NCBI RefSeq assembly: GCF_008831285.2
Contig: NC_045150.1
Span: forward strand, 5,408,001 to 5,468,000
Length of the DNA: 60,000 nt
Source of the DNA: Nymphaea colorata
Lineage: Eukaryota > Streptophyta > Magnoliopsida > Nymphaeales > Nymphaeaceae
Reading direction: 5' to 3'
Position numbers and translations under genes: made by a program. How positions within the stretch are numbered: position 1 is the first letter of the stretch; every line of letters begins with the position of its first letter. Below the pieces are notes generated by a model. The model searched no databases, was not told the origin of the DNA, and saw only the letters and a list, made by a program, of their open reading frames with translations. Below, one piece after another: positions 37,901 through 47,900 of this stretch.

Positions 37901-40900
37901 GTGGTTGTGACAATGACAAATCCAGTAAAAAGATCTTGTCTCCATCATGTTGAGACATACATTCAATTGAAAACAAAGTCTCGTCTTACTTTTTTTAACA
38001 CATCTAGCGTTGGCATGTTGACATAGGTTAAGGCCTTTAGACACTAATTTGAAATAACCATCCTTTATAGAAAGAAATAGGGAACAAAGGCTAAAGGAAA
38101 GATAAATAAAATAACTAGAATAATTCTCTGTGCTGTGATAACTTGTGCCATTAAATGTATCAACAAGAATGATGAGTTAAATTGTTTACTGTGTTCCAAA
38201 ATGCTTTGCTCTGCTGGAGGGGTTGTATGCTGCTTATTTTGATATATTCTCGAAGCTGCATTTTTAAAGAGAATTTTGGAAGAGTTAATGATGCATTATC
38301 TAGGCTTATCACTTGCTTATATCTAGTAGATGTTTTTGGCTTATAGATGGGCCCGTAGGGGTGATGTGTGGGAGGCTGCTGATTTAATGCAACAAATGAA
38401 ACAAGATGGAGTTCTGCCTGATATTCATACTTATACATCATTCATTAATGCATGCAGCAAGTCTGGAGATATGCAGGTAATCATATTTGTAAGATGCATG
38501 TAAATTTTTAATTAGTTTCCTTCTCATGTTTTGAATTGTCTTTACAGTATAGCTTTACAGTTTATAAAGATCACAGAAATTAGGTTCTGATGCAGGTTTC
38601 TCGCAGCTGTGCATATGCAGCAATATAGTTACTGTTCTATTTGTGATTCATAAGATTATGCTACTTTCTTTAATTCAATTTACATATCCATGCCCATGTA
38701 CATATTTTTTCCCAAAGCGACAGCCGACATTAGTTGTAATCTTGTTTCTGGTAACAGGACAATGTGCACCATCCAGTGCACAAGCAAAGCAAGAATAGGC
38801 CTTGGGGGCACTGGGTAAGGCTGAGCCGCAGCCGTGACTGTGGCCCGACACCTGATACCTGAGCCTGGGCTTGGCCTGGCCTGGCCATATTTTGATATAA
38901 AATAATATATAAATGTAATTAATCGTAATAATATATATATGTAATTATATATATATATATATAAATTAATAAAAATAACATTAAAAACAATGTATCGGGT
39001 CAAATTGAGTTGAGTCAGGCCAACTTGGGCCGGCCTGGTGCCTCGTTTTTGGGACCGACTAGGGCTGGGTATTGGGTACTCGACCCGATGCCCACCCTTA
39101 GTGCCGGGTACCAGCCATGGGCTTTTGGATTGCAGGTAATGCAATATGCAACTAACTGTTTTCACGGGTGTGGTGTCCTCATGTTAGAAACCCAAAAAGA
39201 GAAAAGAAAATATTAACCTACAAACTTCTGTTGCTCCCAAAAGTATGTTGCAGAAGGGAAAAAGAAAAAGCACTTTTATCCTGGTTGTTCTAGGTGCAAT
39301 CCTTGTTTAAAGCAACAGCTGCTGTTAGTAATGCTGCTGCTTCTCTATCACGTCTTAGCCTCTTCGTGTAAGCATCGTCTTGTCTCTATGAAGCATTGGT
39401 GCTAATACTAGTATCTTGGCAACCTTCTTCTCTTTTATCAACTGTACTATCTCTATCTTGTGCCCATTGAGTTACAACATAGGAATGTGTAAAAAATAGA
39501 AGCAGCTGTTGCTGTTAGTATTATTGATGCTCCCATCTCTGTTCTATCTGTATCTGGTGCCCATTGAGTTAGAACATAGGAATAAGTAAAAAATGGAAGC
39601 AGCTGTTGCTGTTAGTGTTAGTGATGCTCCCACCTAGGAGCTGGATTGTTGGACTGTGGATCCTTGGTTCCAAGCTCACTAAGAGAGAGAAAGGTTATGC
39701 CAGTGTTATTTGTATTGTATGATAAAACGTATCATATTCCAATCTATGTGATACAGGCACGATACACAAGCATGTGAATGCTCATATCTACTATATCTTG
39801 CTGGAGAAACACGAACAAGAAGAGGAAAACACGAACAAGAAGAGGAAGAGAAACAACAATCACGATGTAACGTGGAAAACCCTCAACAAGAGGGAAAAAA
39901 CCACGAATGAGGAGGAGCCGGTGCCCACTAGCCGCCAGACTCTCTCTCTCCTTAGTCTTTCATTCACACCTTAAGGATTAGGGTTACACGACTTAAATAA
40001 TGCCCAACAAGGGCTACAAGCTGGATTGGATCCGGATCCGGACCCGGTCCCGAGACCCATCTAACATACTTCAACACTCCCCCTCAAGTTGGGCATACAT
40101 ATCAAACATGCCCAACTTGGATACATTTCTCTCAAATGAAGTTTAAGATAGAGCTTTCGTCAGAACATCAGCGGTTTGGTCTTCAGACTTCATGTAAGGA
40201 AGTACAAGTTCTTTAGCATCAATTCTCTCTCGAATGAAATGCCGGTCAATCTCAACATGCTTTGTTCTGTCATGAAGCACAGGGTTGTTGGCCAAGTTAA
40301 TTGCAGACTTGTTATTGCAATACATCTTCATTGGTTCTTCAACCTTTATACCAATATCAGTCAACAATACTTTCAGCCACAAAAGCTCAGAAACTCCCAT
40401 AGCAACAGCTCTTTATTCTGCTTCAGCACTGGAACGCGAACAAACATCTTGCCTTTTACTTCTCCACACTATGAGATTCCCTCCCAAATAAATACAATAA
40501 TAGCCAGAGGTGGACCTCCTAGTGTCAATACAGCCTGTAACCTTCAATCCCAAGAGTGTCTTGCTTGACATATAAGAGACCTTTGCCAGGATTCCTCTTC
40601 AGGTAGCATAAGATCCTGTCAACAGCCTTCAAGTGGGCATCCGTGGGAGCATGCATGAACTGACTCATCACATTCACAGCAAAAGTAATATCAGGTCTAG
40701 TGAGAGTAAGATAAATTAACTTCCCTACAAGACATTGATATCTTCTTTTTGCCTCTTCACAGAGTGGCTCCTCGTCTCTAAGACTTAGCTTATGGCCAGC
40801 ATCTAGAGGAGTAGAAGCTGGTCTACACCCTAGTTTCCCAGTCTCCTTTAATAAATCTAGAGTGTACTTCCGTTGATTTAGCACAAGGCTAGTCCCAGAC

Positions 40901-43900
40901 CTAGCAATTTCTATGCCAAGGAAGTATTTCAACTTACCAAGGTGCTTAAGATCAAACTCAATCGCCAACAGTTTCTTTAACTTCATTATTTCATCTTCAT
41001 CATCACCTGTGACAATCATATCATCAACATATACCAACAAAATAGTAATCTTGTGCTCATTTCTCTTCACAAAGAGTGTATGATCTCCATTCCCTTGATG
41101 GTATCCACATTGTCTCATGACAAGTCTGAGTCGTTCAAACCATGCTCGAGGAGATTGCTTGAGCCCATATAAAGCTTTCCTTAGCTTGCAGCATTTTCCA
41201 GGTTCCTCATATCCTGGAGGCATACACATATATACTTCCTCTTCAAGGTCTCCATTGAGAAATGCGTTCTTGACATCAAGTTGGTACATCTTCCACTCCT
41301 TCATCACAGCTAAAGAGATAATGACTCTGACAGTCTTCATCTTCGCAACAGGAGCAAAGGTCTCCAAATAATCAATCCCATATTTTTGACTAAACCCCTT
41401 GGCCACAAGACGAGCTTTGTATCTTTCAACACTCCCATCTGGTTTGTACTTGATGGTGTAGACCCACTTAGATCCAACCAAGTGAGCGGCCTCAGGAATC
41501 TTTACAACTTCCCATGTCATGTTTCTTCGCAAGGCTTCCATCTCTTCTTGCATTGCATAAGTCCACTTAGGATCACTCTGAGCCTCAGCAACATTCCTGG
41601 GAATCATAGTCAAAGAAAGAGAAGATACAAAGCATTTGTAGTCCTTGCTCAGTCTAGAATATGAAACAAAGTTACCAATAGGATGTTGAGTACATGACCT
41701 GACACCCTTTCGCAGGGCGATGGGAAGCTCTTCACTAGCAGCAACAGTCTGAATCTCTTCTTCAACAGGTTGCTTCTGCGCACGACTTGGGTCATCCAGG
41801 GAAGGACTAATTGGATTGGGAGTAGAATTCTCACCACCTGTCATCTTATCTGTACAAACTCTTCGCCTAGAGTAAACTTGCCCAAATAGACGATTGCACT
41901 TCTCTTCTGCCTTAGTGGAACACTCTCCATTTTTCTCCTGTTCATGCACCTCACTAGATGGACCATTTTTCTCCTGTTCATGCACCTCATTAGATGGACC
42001 AACGGAGTCACGCCTGTAGTCCAAAAAATCTGTAAACTGAATTTCCTGACTCAGAGAATACTCTTCCTATGACATAGAGTACTCCCCCTGAAGAGGATTC
42101 TCACCAAAATAGGACACATGTTCAAGGAAAGTGACATCTTTGGTAACATAGGCCCGACCAGTGGAAGGGTCTCGACACTTGTACCCTTTTTGAGTGAGAG
42201 AATACCCTAAAAAAATGCCCTTAATGGATCTTGGATCAAGCTTTTTAATGTGAGGACTATGATTGTGAATAAAGCAAACACAACCAAAAACTCTGAGTGG
42301 AAGAGAGAAATGTTCACGACAACCCGGTAACAGAGAGTGAGGCGTCTTCCCATTCAACACACGACTAGGCAACCGGTTTATAAGATACGCACTAGTCAGC
42401 ACAGCATCCCCCCAATACTTTTTTGGAACATGACGTTGAAAAAGAAGAGCTCAAGTCATATTCAATAACTGACGATTTTTTCGATCAACAACTCCATTTT
42501 GAGGAGGGGTATAACTACAGGAAGTCTCATGAACAATTCCCCTTTTTTGAAAGAAGCTATCAACAGACTGGCACATATACTCTCGAGCATTGTCAGATCG
42601 AAATGTCTTAACAGATGCTCCATATTGAGTTTCCACATAAGCAATGAAAGTCTCTATGACAGTAGGAACTTCACTACGGTCTTTCAGCAAGTAGACAATA
42701 GTGTTACGAGAATAATCATCTATAAATGTGATAAAATATTGAAAACCATGACAAGAAGGAATCCCTGCAGGCCCCCACACATCGGAATGAATCATGGCAA
42801 ATACCTCATTAGACCGATGGCTAGACAAAGAGTATGAAGCCCTAACATGTTTGGCCAGGTGACAGACATCACAAGACACCATAGTCATATCTAACCTGGA
42901 ACATATATCAGGAAACAACTGTCTAAGAAGGCCAAAAGGCAAGTGTCCAAGGCGCTCATGCCAACGTAGAAGCAACTGAAGGGAGTCCTCTCTATTCTTC
43001 GTGGCTTGGCTGGCTGCCGTCATGAGAGCCTGAGCAGCACGCATAGGTAAACGATAGAGCCCGTCAGAAGCTAGACCAATCCCAATCCTCTTCCCTGTCA
43101 CCAAGTCCTGCATAACACAGCGATCAGCGGAAAATATAAGTTTGCAATTTAACTCCTTCGTGATCTTGCTAACCGACAAGAGATTCAAGGGAATATGAGG
43201 AACATGTAGAGCATTGTGGACTAAGAACTTGTTCAAAAGTGGGAGACTCCCTTTTCCAGCCACAGAGATAGATGAACCATCGGCAAGGGAAACACGATCC
43301 TTTCTTGATGAAAGCTTATACCCATGAAAGACCTTAGGATCGCCGGTCATGTGGTGAGTAGCGCCACTGTCAATGATCCACTCCTCCATACGGCAATCCG
43401 CCATCACGTCTATAGATGAAGAAGCTACCATAATCACAGATAGTCCAACAGGAGGCACGAGCAGCGATACAACAAGAGAGACACCGGTGACAACGGAGAG
43501 CACCAACGGGCAGTAATATCCTTGGATAGAATCACAAGAACGAGAGAAAAATCAAGTTCTATCTAGAAAGGAACGATAAAGAGAGAGAGGTAATATCTTC
43601 ACCAGATTCCCAATCAACCCCAAGAGTGAACGGAATGTCGATTGGGGGAAACGATCGTCGATGTCGCTCGACGGAAGCGGTTCCTTCTCTCTCTCGGGCT
43701 GCAATCTCCCACGGGTAGAGGTTGCGTCACACGTTCTCCTTGCTGGAATCAAGATTCAAGAGGCAAAACCCAGCAAGTATCAAGGTATAGAAGTGAATAG
43801 GAAATCAACTTCGAGATGAGGAAAGCCTTCACCCGTAAGACCAATTTAACCCCGGTCTTTTGCAAGGAAAGGGGGATGCGATCGCCGGCAGACGTTGAGG

Positions 43901-46124
43901 CAATCCTCAAGTTACGCCCCTCTCCTCCTTTACGTCCTCTACCAAGTCACGGACCAGCCACCTCTTCTTGCACGGTGGGCGCCAAAAAAACAAGAAGATG
44001 GAATCAAAGATCAACCAAGCAATATATTGCAGGTAAGAGGCGGATGCACTTCACCGGATTTGCAAAAGACCCCTAAGAAGTGACGTGAATAGGGGGAGGC
44101 AAGCCTAGGAAGCGCCTAAGCATGCATATCTTCCTTCTTCTCCGGGAAGCAAGACGACGGCGCAAAAAAGGCAGTGGCGCAAGGGACAACGGTGACGGCG
44201 ATGGTCAACAACGCAAGAGCGACGGCGCAAGAGCGACGCCGCAAGAGTGGCTGCGATGGCGCAAAGGGTGACACCGGCGGTGGCGGCGGCGGCGGCAGCG
44301 GCGGCGGCGGCAGCGGCGGCGGCGGCAGCGGCGGCGGCGGTGGTGGCGGCAGTGGCAGCGGCAGCGGCGGCGGTGGCTGCTGCAGTGGTGGCGGTGGTAG
44401 CGGTGAGAGATATTAGGGTTGGAACTTCACAACCCCTAAAAATTTCCCAAACTCGTCGGCTCTGATACCATGTAGAAACACGAACAAGAAGAGGAAGAGA
44501 AACAACAATCACGATGTAACGTGGAAAACCCTCAACAAGAGGGAAAAAACCACAAATGAGGAGGAGCCGGTGCCCACTAGCCGCCAGACTCTCTCTCTCC
44601 TTAGTCTTTCATTCACACCTTAAGGATTAGGGTTACACGACTTAAATAATGCCCAACAAGGGCTACAAGCTGGATTGGATCCGGATCCGGACCCGGTCCC
44701 GAGACCCATCTAACATACTTCAACACTTGCGATACAGCCCTTTATCGTATGATACAGCTGATATGGACTGTGTCTTAGGATACGGCTCTGTTTTTTCAAA
44801 AGGGGGTATGATGCCCCCTTTTTGTTGAGATTTTTTTTTTTAAAGTTTCTGTCTCCTTTCATTTGCAACATTTCTAAGAATTGTGGCAATGTGAGTTTTC
44901 ATCATTTTAAAAAGAAATTGCCAAGAAATCATTGTCTTAAGGGAGAAATCACCAGCTTGAAGGGATGAAGATGAAGATAATGATTCTTGTACTGATTGAT
45001 AATAACCATGACGTTACTTAATTATAAACGTTTTTTCAATTCTCGTTTGACAGTAAACGACTATAGAGTATAGACTATACGTTTTGATGTGATGTAAAAA
45101 TACTTTAAAGTTCAGGCTTTATTTTATTATGTCGTTACTTGTGAACAATGAATCATGAATGTTCATTATGTGTGCAAGGACTTTTTTTTTCATAGAACAC
45201 ATTTTTCTTGATTTTTCTGAAATTTTCTCTATTTTTCTTGATTTTTCTGTTTTTTTTTTGTGAATTAAAAATAAATTTATGATATGCTTAATATACTTTA
45301 CAATACACGTATTGGTTGCCCCGGCTGATACGTGTTATGAACGCCTTTTACAACGTTGGGTTATGTTTGTAATTTGTGGATTTATTCTATCAAGTGATTA
45401 CATTCTTTTTGAAGTTTCTTGCTAAGAATTTCATTAGTGTCGGGGAAGGCTATGGATGCAAATAGCGAACTTATGCTCTGCTGAATGATCACTTTATTTT
45501 CAAAACCTTTTTTAAAAGACATTTTTTCATGCCTGTTTCCTTGGAAGTGCATATTGTGACTTCATTTCGAATTTCGTTGTGTAGAGAGCTACAAAAATGT
45601 TGGAAGAAATGGAAGCTGCTGGGGTGAAGCCTAACGTCAAAACTTACACTACATTAATTCATGGCTGGGCGCGTGCTTTGCTTCCTGAGAAAGCATTGGA
45701 GTGCTTCCAGGAGATGAAGGATGCTGGACTAAAGCCAGACAAAGCCGTATATCACTGCCTTATGACATCATTACTGTCAAGGGCAGCTGTCAATGAGCAC
45801 ATATACTCAGGAACCCTAAGTATCTGCAACGAAATGATAAAGCTTGGCCTAACTGTAGATATGGGCACAGCAGTTCACTGGTCCAAGTGCCTACGAAGAG
45901 TAGAAAGGACAGGTGGTAAGCTTACAGAAGCTCTGCAGAGGACCTTCCCTTCTACATGGAGTTCTTATGGAACTCATGACAGAGTATCACATAATTTGGC
46001 TCAAGGCAGTGAGAAGGACGAGTTGAATGATATAGGCGATGAATATGATGATTGTTATGATACCGGTACTGATGATTCAGATAACGATGATTACAGACAC
46101 TGGTTTGACTCAAATGAGACATGA
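25234..46124 (+). CDS. PPR4: PPR4: RRM and PPR protein, chloroplast rps12 trans-splicing factor (10 exons, 948 aa)
   Basis: Exons: 25234-26115, 26685-26812, 27710-27850, 29158-29244, 30729-30882, 33187-33246, 35521-35949, 36092-36387, 38347-38476, 45585-46124 (TGA). All introns are GT-AG and phases agree; the sum is 2847 bp. The length and order match Arabidopsis At5g04810 (about 950 aa) and maize PPR4. The N-terminus (about 1-50) is Ser/Arg-rich, a plastid transit peptide. An RRM follows at about 154-236 with RNP2 IFVGNL and RNP1 MGYCFVIY. About 16 P-class PPR motifs run from about 297 to 860, and the tail is acidic (DDCYDTGTDDSDNDD). In maize, PPR4 binds the rps12 first-intron half and is required for its trans-splicing in the chloroplast stroma. 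The first usable start is ATG 25234; the frame is open slightly upstream without ATG. No exon carries a stop or frameshift, so the gene looks functional despite its 18 kb of intron. Confidence 0.93.
26116..29157 (+). other. PPR4 introns 1-3 (569, 897, 1307 bp) around exons 2 and 3
   Basis: Intron 1 is 26116-26684, intron 2 is 26813-27709 and intron 3 is 27851-29157. They are T-rich and without a recognised insertion. In intron 3, at about 28500-28640, a stretch containing TGGCCTCATGGTAGAGCC and TTATTCGACCGAC vaguely resembles the A and B boxes of a tRNA-derived SINE, but no target duplication was found. Confidence 0.6.
29570..30060 (+). mobile_element. Degenerate copia 3' end in PPR4 intron 4
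   Basis: Near 29840-29880 a frame reads LGAKHANIPMDPK, and at about 29934-29965 ALKDQVADVLL. The second corresponds to the STKDQ-AD-LTK motif that closes copia RNase H. Stops interrupt both. Intron 4 runs 29245-30728. An LTR-like sequence with CT-rich tracts continues to about 30500, split by the insertion annotated at 30066. Confidence 0.55.
30066..30281 (+). repeat. Dispersed GGGGCC-AAATTTT repeat, copy 2, with (GA)n
   Basis: Two GCAGGGGCCGAAAT/ACAGGGGCCAAAAT units, an AT-only middle, then ATCTGAGAGGGGG and AAGGCCCCTTCC. This is the same plan as 17790 and 50283. A (GA)17 tract follows at 30248-30281. It appears to interrupt older copia LTR sequence. Confidence 0.45.
30883..35520 (+). other. 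PPR4 introns 5 and 6 (2304 and 2274 bp) around exon 6
   Basis: Exon 6 (33187-33246) is only 60 bp. Intron 5 (30883-33186) is AT-rich with purine-rich stretches near 32570-32690 and no recognised coding domain. Intron 6 (33247-35520) holds (TA)n at 34032-34063, (GA)n at 34422-34483 and (CA)n at 34932-34972. Two GC-rich stretches rich in GGTGC/GCACC words (34620-34730 and 34985-35065) flank the (CA)n tract, suggesting a decayed repeat around it. Confidence 0.6.
36388..38346 (+). other. PPR4 intron 8 (1959 bp)
   Basis: No gene, transposon domain or notable repeat was recognised. Intron 7 (35950-36091, 142 bp) is the only short intron of the gene and has a long T run before its acceptor. Confidence 0.6.
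38820..39110. repeat. Dispersed GC-ended, AT-centred repeat, copy in PPR4 intron 9
   Basis: GGGCTTGGCCTGGCCTGGCC is followed by ATATAAAATAATATATAAATG and a long AT-only block, then GGGTCAAATTGAGTTGAGTC and GGGCCGGCCTGG. The AT block shares a long word with the 14262 copy. Confidence 0.5.
39448..39640 (+). repeat. 97-bp imperfect tandem duplication
   Basis: Two units both contain GTGCCCATTGAGTTA-AACATAGGAAT and GAAGCAGCTGTTGCTGTTAGT, offset by 97 bp. A shorter third version (AGCAACAGCTGCTGTTAGT) lies at about 39310. It is just outside the left target site of the copia insertion. Confidence 0.7.
39797..39801. repeat. Target-site duplication, left (CTTGC)
   Basis: CTTGC directly precedes the left LTR and is repeated exactly after the right LTR at 44726-44730. 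This proves a single insertion event that has not been rearranged at its ends. Confidence 0.9.
39802..40076 (-). repeat. 3' LTR of the copia element (275 bp)
   Basis: Identical to the 5' LTR except for G versus T at the third base of the left end, one G/A change near 39904, and an extra tandem copy of a 20-bp unit (AACACGAACAAGAAGAGGAA) near 39808-39847. Confidence 0.92.
40077..40086 (-). promoter_or_regulatory. Polypurine tract
   Basis: TGAGGGGGAG on the minus strand, directly before the 3' LTR; it primes plus-strand DNA synthesis. Confidence 0.85.
40143..43506 (-). pseudogene. Copia pol, interrupted (protease, integrase, RT, RNase H)
   Basis: The reading starts just before the protease active site (IIDSGATHHMTG). 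It continues through the integrase zinc-binding (WHERLGH ... CDVCHLAKH) and catalytic core (SDVWGP, FRSDNARE), then RT ([32 protein letters not shown]), and ends with RNase H and the closing TADVLTKALS. One frame runs from 43506 to 40525 but has TGA at 42453-42451 and TAG at 42069-42067. At about 40530 the frame shifts, apparently by a small deletion that removes the expected DADWA block of RNase H, including a catalytic Asp. A further TAA follows in the AEAE-RAVA motif. It cannot make a complete polyprotein. Confidence 0.9.
43507..44457 (-). other. Copia leader region without gag; Gly/Ala triplet array
   Basis: This 950-bp segment lies where gag should be. I find neither the UBN2-type gag domain nor a CCHC zinc knuckle in any minus frame. 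Instead it holds GC-rich unrelated-looking sequence and, at 44274-44405, an imperfect array of GGC/GGCAGC triplets. The array is open in two frames, reading as Gly/Ser or Ala runs, with no sign of being a protein. It may be captured or expanded sequence. Confidence 0.6.
44458..44470 (-). promoter_or_regulatory. Primer-binding site, initiator Met-tRNA
   Basis: On the minus strand TGGTATCAGAGCC directly follows the 5' LTR. It is complementary to the 3' end of plant initiator Met-tRNA, the standard primer for copia reverse transcription. Confidence 0.92.
44471..44725 (-). repeat. 5' LTR of the copia element (255 bp)
   Basis: In element orientation it runs TGTTGAAGTATG ... TGTTTCTACA, with TG/CA ends. 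It lies next to the primer-binding site and is followed by CTTGC at 44726-44730. Confidence 0.92.
44731..45584 (+). other. Remainder of PPR4 intron 9
   Basis: AT-rich host intron from the right target duplication (CTTGC, 44726-44730) to the acceptor of exon 10. The flanking words GATACAGGCAC/GATACAC left of the element and GCGATACAGCCC/TATGATACAGC right of it recall each other, so the target may itself be a repeat. No coding signal. Confidence 0.6.
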
Positions 46125-46439
46125 AACTGTATAGATCTATCTTTTATAGCTTGTAAAAGTATCAATTTTGTCTATGCTGGATCACTGTAGAAAATGTGTC
46201 ATATGTTAAATCATTGCACAGAAAACAAGTTCATTCATTTAAAGTAGACTTTATGATCACTACTGAAGTCTCCATAAGCTAAATTACAGGATCTTTTTTT
46301 AGATTTATCGTGACAAATAATAATCATTGCAGTTGGTATAATGCACATACCGTGGTAGTCAGCATCTTAAGCATTTTTTTAGTATGTGTTTTCTTTAATT
46401 GCAACCATGCGGTTGTGTTTTTGTTGGTTGTGCTGATTC

Positions 46440-47900
46440 TTGAGTAATTATCAACATCAGTACCATTAAGCTAATGTGTGCCGTTAGTACATTAGTTTGG
46501 TTTTTCTGAAACGTTGGATATGTTGAGAAGTGTTAATAATTATAAAGGGGCTCGTGGAAATATTTGTGTAATTCTCCTGGCAACCCTAGTTCCTCTTATT
46601 GAGAGAGGATTATGACTATTTTGATCTTAACGAATTCTATTTTCTCTATCTCTTGTCTTTTTTTTTTATTCTTTCTAACCCCAGTGGAACGTGGTATAAG
46701 AGCAGAATATTCTTGGGTGGTTCTTATGCATGATTCTTCTTTGATATATTCTCCATCTTTTTCCTTGCCATATTCCTCTTTTTCACATTTTCAAATAATC
46801 TTGGGCAGCACATGTAGGATGTGCTCTCCTAGCACGATCCAGGGTTTTCCTAAAAACCTGCCTTCTTGAAGTCATAGTTTTTGTGTGTATGCTTCTTCTG
46901 CACGTGTGGTAGATTTGTCGCTGGATGAACGCCAGGAGATTTGCGTCGAAGTATACAATGCAAGATTGAGTTGCAGCTGATGTTGTGGAGGCTGGTCTGG
47001 TTTTAGTTGCTGTTGAAGTCGCTTGCTCCAGATTATGTCGTTGAATCTGATGTGTCGAAGGAGATTGTTGCTGTTTTTAAATCTGAAGGCAGGTTGTTGA
47101 TGCGGTCGTCAGATCAGCCTTGGTGTAGTTGGTAAAACTATGATTACCTCTCATGTACTTACATCATCTGCGTGTTTGTTTGACATGGAGGAATGGTCTT
47201 CTATTTTATTGACAATAGGATCAACTGTTGTATTTAAAGAGTCAGCATGTTTGCTGCGTATGTATGATGTCTGATTACGCTTGTGATATGTTGAATTCTC
47301 TTCATATCGACACTGCTTTTTCTGTCGTCTGGACCGGTTTGTCATTATAATATATTTGATATTTGCTATCTACTGTTTAGTTTGCTGCTGTAAGGGAAAC
47401 ATCATATCTTGCAATTCTTTCCAATGGCTGGTTCTAATTCAGACCTAAAATCTAATTTACCAACTGATTGTAAGGCTTTTGCAAATCTGTTTTCTTATGG
47501 TTATTCATTTAAGCTTGACAATAGTAATTATGAGAAGTGGTCTCAAACTTTTGTGTGTTTGTTTGTAGGCATTCTGTGCGTCCTATTTTATTTGAAGAAG
47601 AACTAGTTGAAAAGACAGGTAAATATGCCACCTAGAAGGAAGACAACCATATTGTTTTGACTTAGATATTGAACAGTGTCTAAACTCATATTGCTGCCCA
47701 GATTGTTTATTTTATCACTGCCAAAGCAACGTGGACTGTTTTGTGTGATACTTAATCTCAAGACAAGAACGTTAGCTAGATTATGCAGGTGGAATAGAAA
47801 TATTTTCAGCTGAACCAAGGAGAGCAAAGTTTATCCCAATATTATGCTTTTGTTAGATCAACTTATGAGGGACTTAACTCTCTCCATTCTTCATGGTATA
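46440..47900 (+). mobile_element. Degenerate Ty1/copia 5' part: primer site and gag
   Basis: TGGTATAAGAGCA at 46692-46704 is a primer-binding site with one mismatch (TGGTATCAGAGC expected). From ATG 47424 the frame reads MAGSNSDLKSN, then FKLDNSNYEKWSQTF, a copia gag start. After frameshifts it continues near 47700-47880 as AKATWTVLCDT, SQDKNV, NQGEQSLSQYYAFVRSTYEGLN, all UBN2 gag features, with stops in place of Trp, Tyr and Arg. The preceding bases from about 46440 may be the LTR. It lies about 300 bp past the end of PPR4. Confidence 0.65.

Larger units (their letters stand above)
39802..44725 (-). mobile_element. Complete-ended Ty1/copia LTR retrotransposon in PPR4 intron 9
   Basis: 4924 bp, antisense to PPR4, with both LTRs, primer-binding site, polypurine tract and a 5-bp target duplication (CTTGC). 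Pol order protease-integrase-RT-RNase H along one strand defines Ty1/copia. The LTRs differ by two substitutions plus one 20-bp duplication, so the insertion is young. No gag domain can be found, and pol is interrupted, so it cannot move by itself. Removing it leaves about 2.2 kb of host intron. Confidence 0.93.

Noticed and set aside
44105-44512. 135-codon Ala/Thr-rich minus-strand frame in the copia leader
   Set aside because: Produced by the GC triplet array and running into the LTR; it resembles no gag protein.
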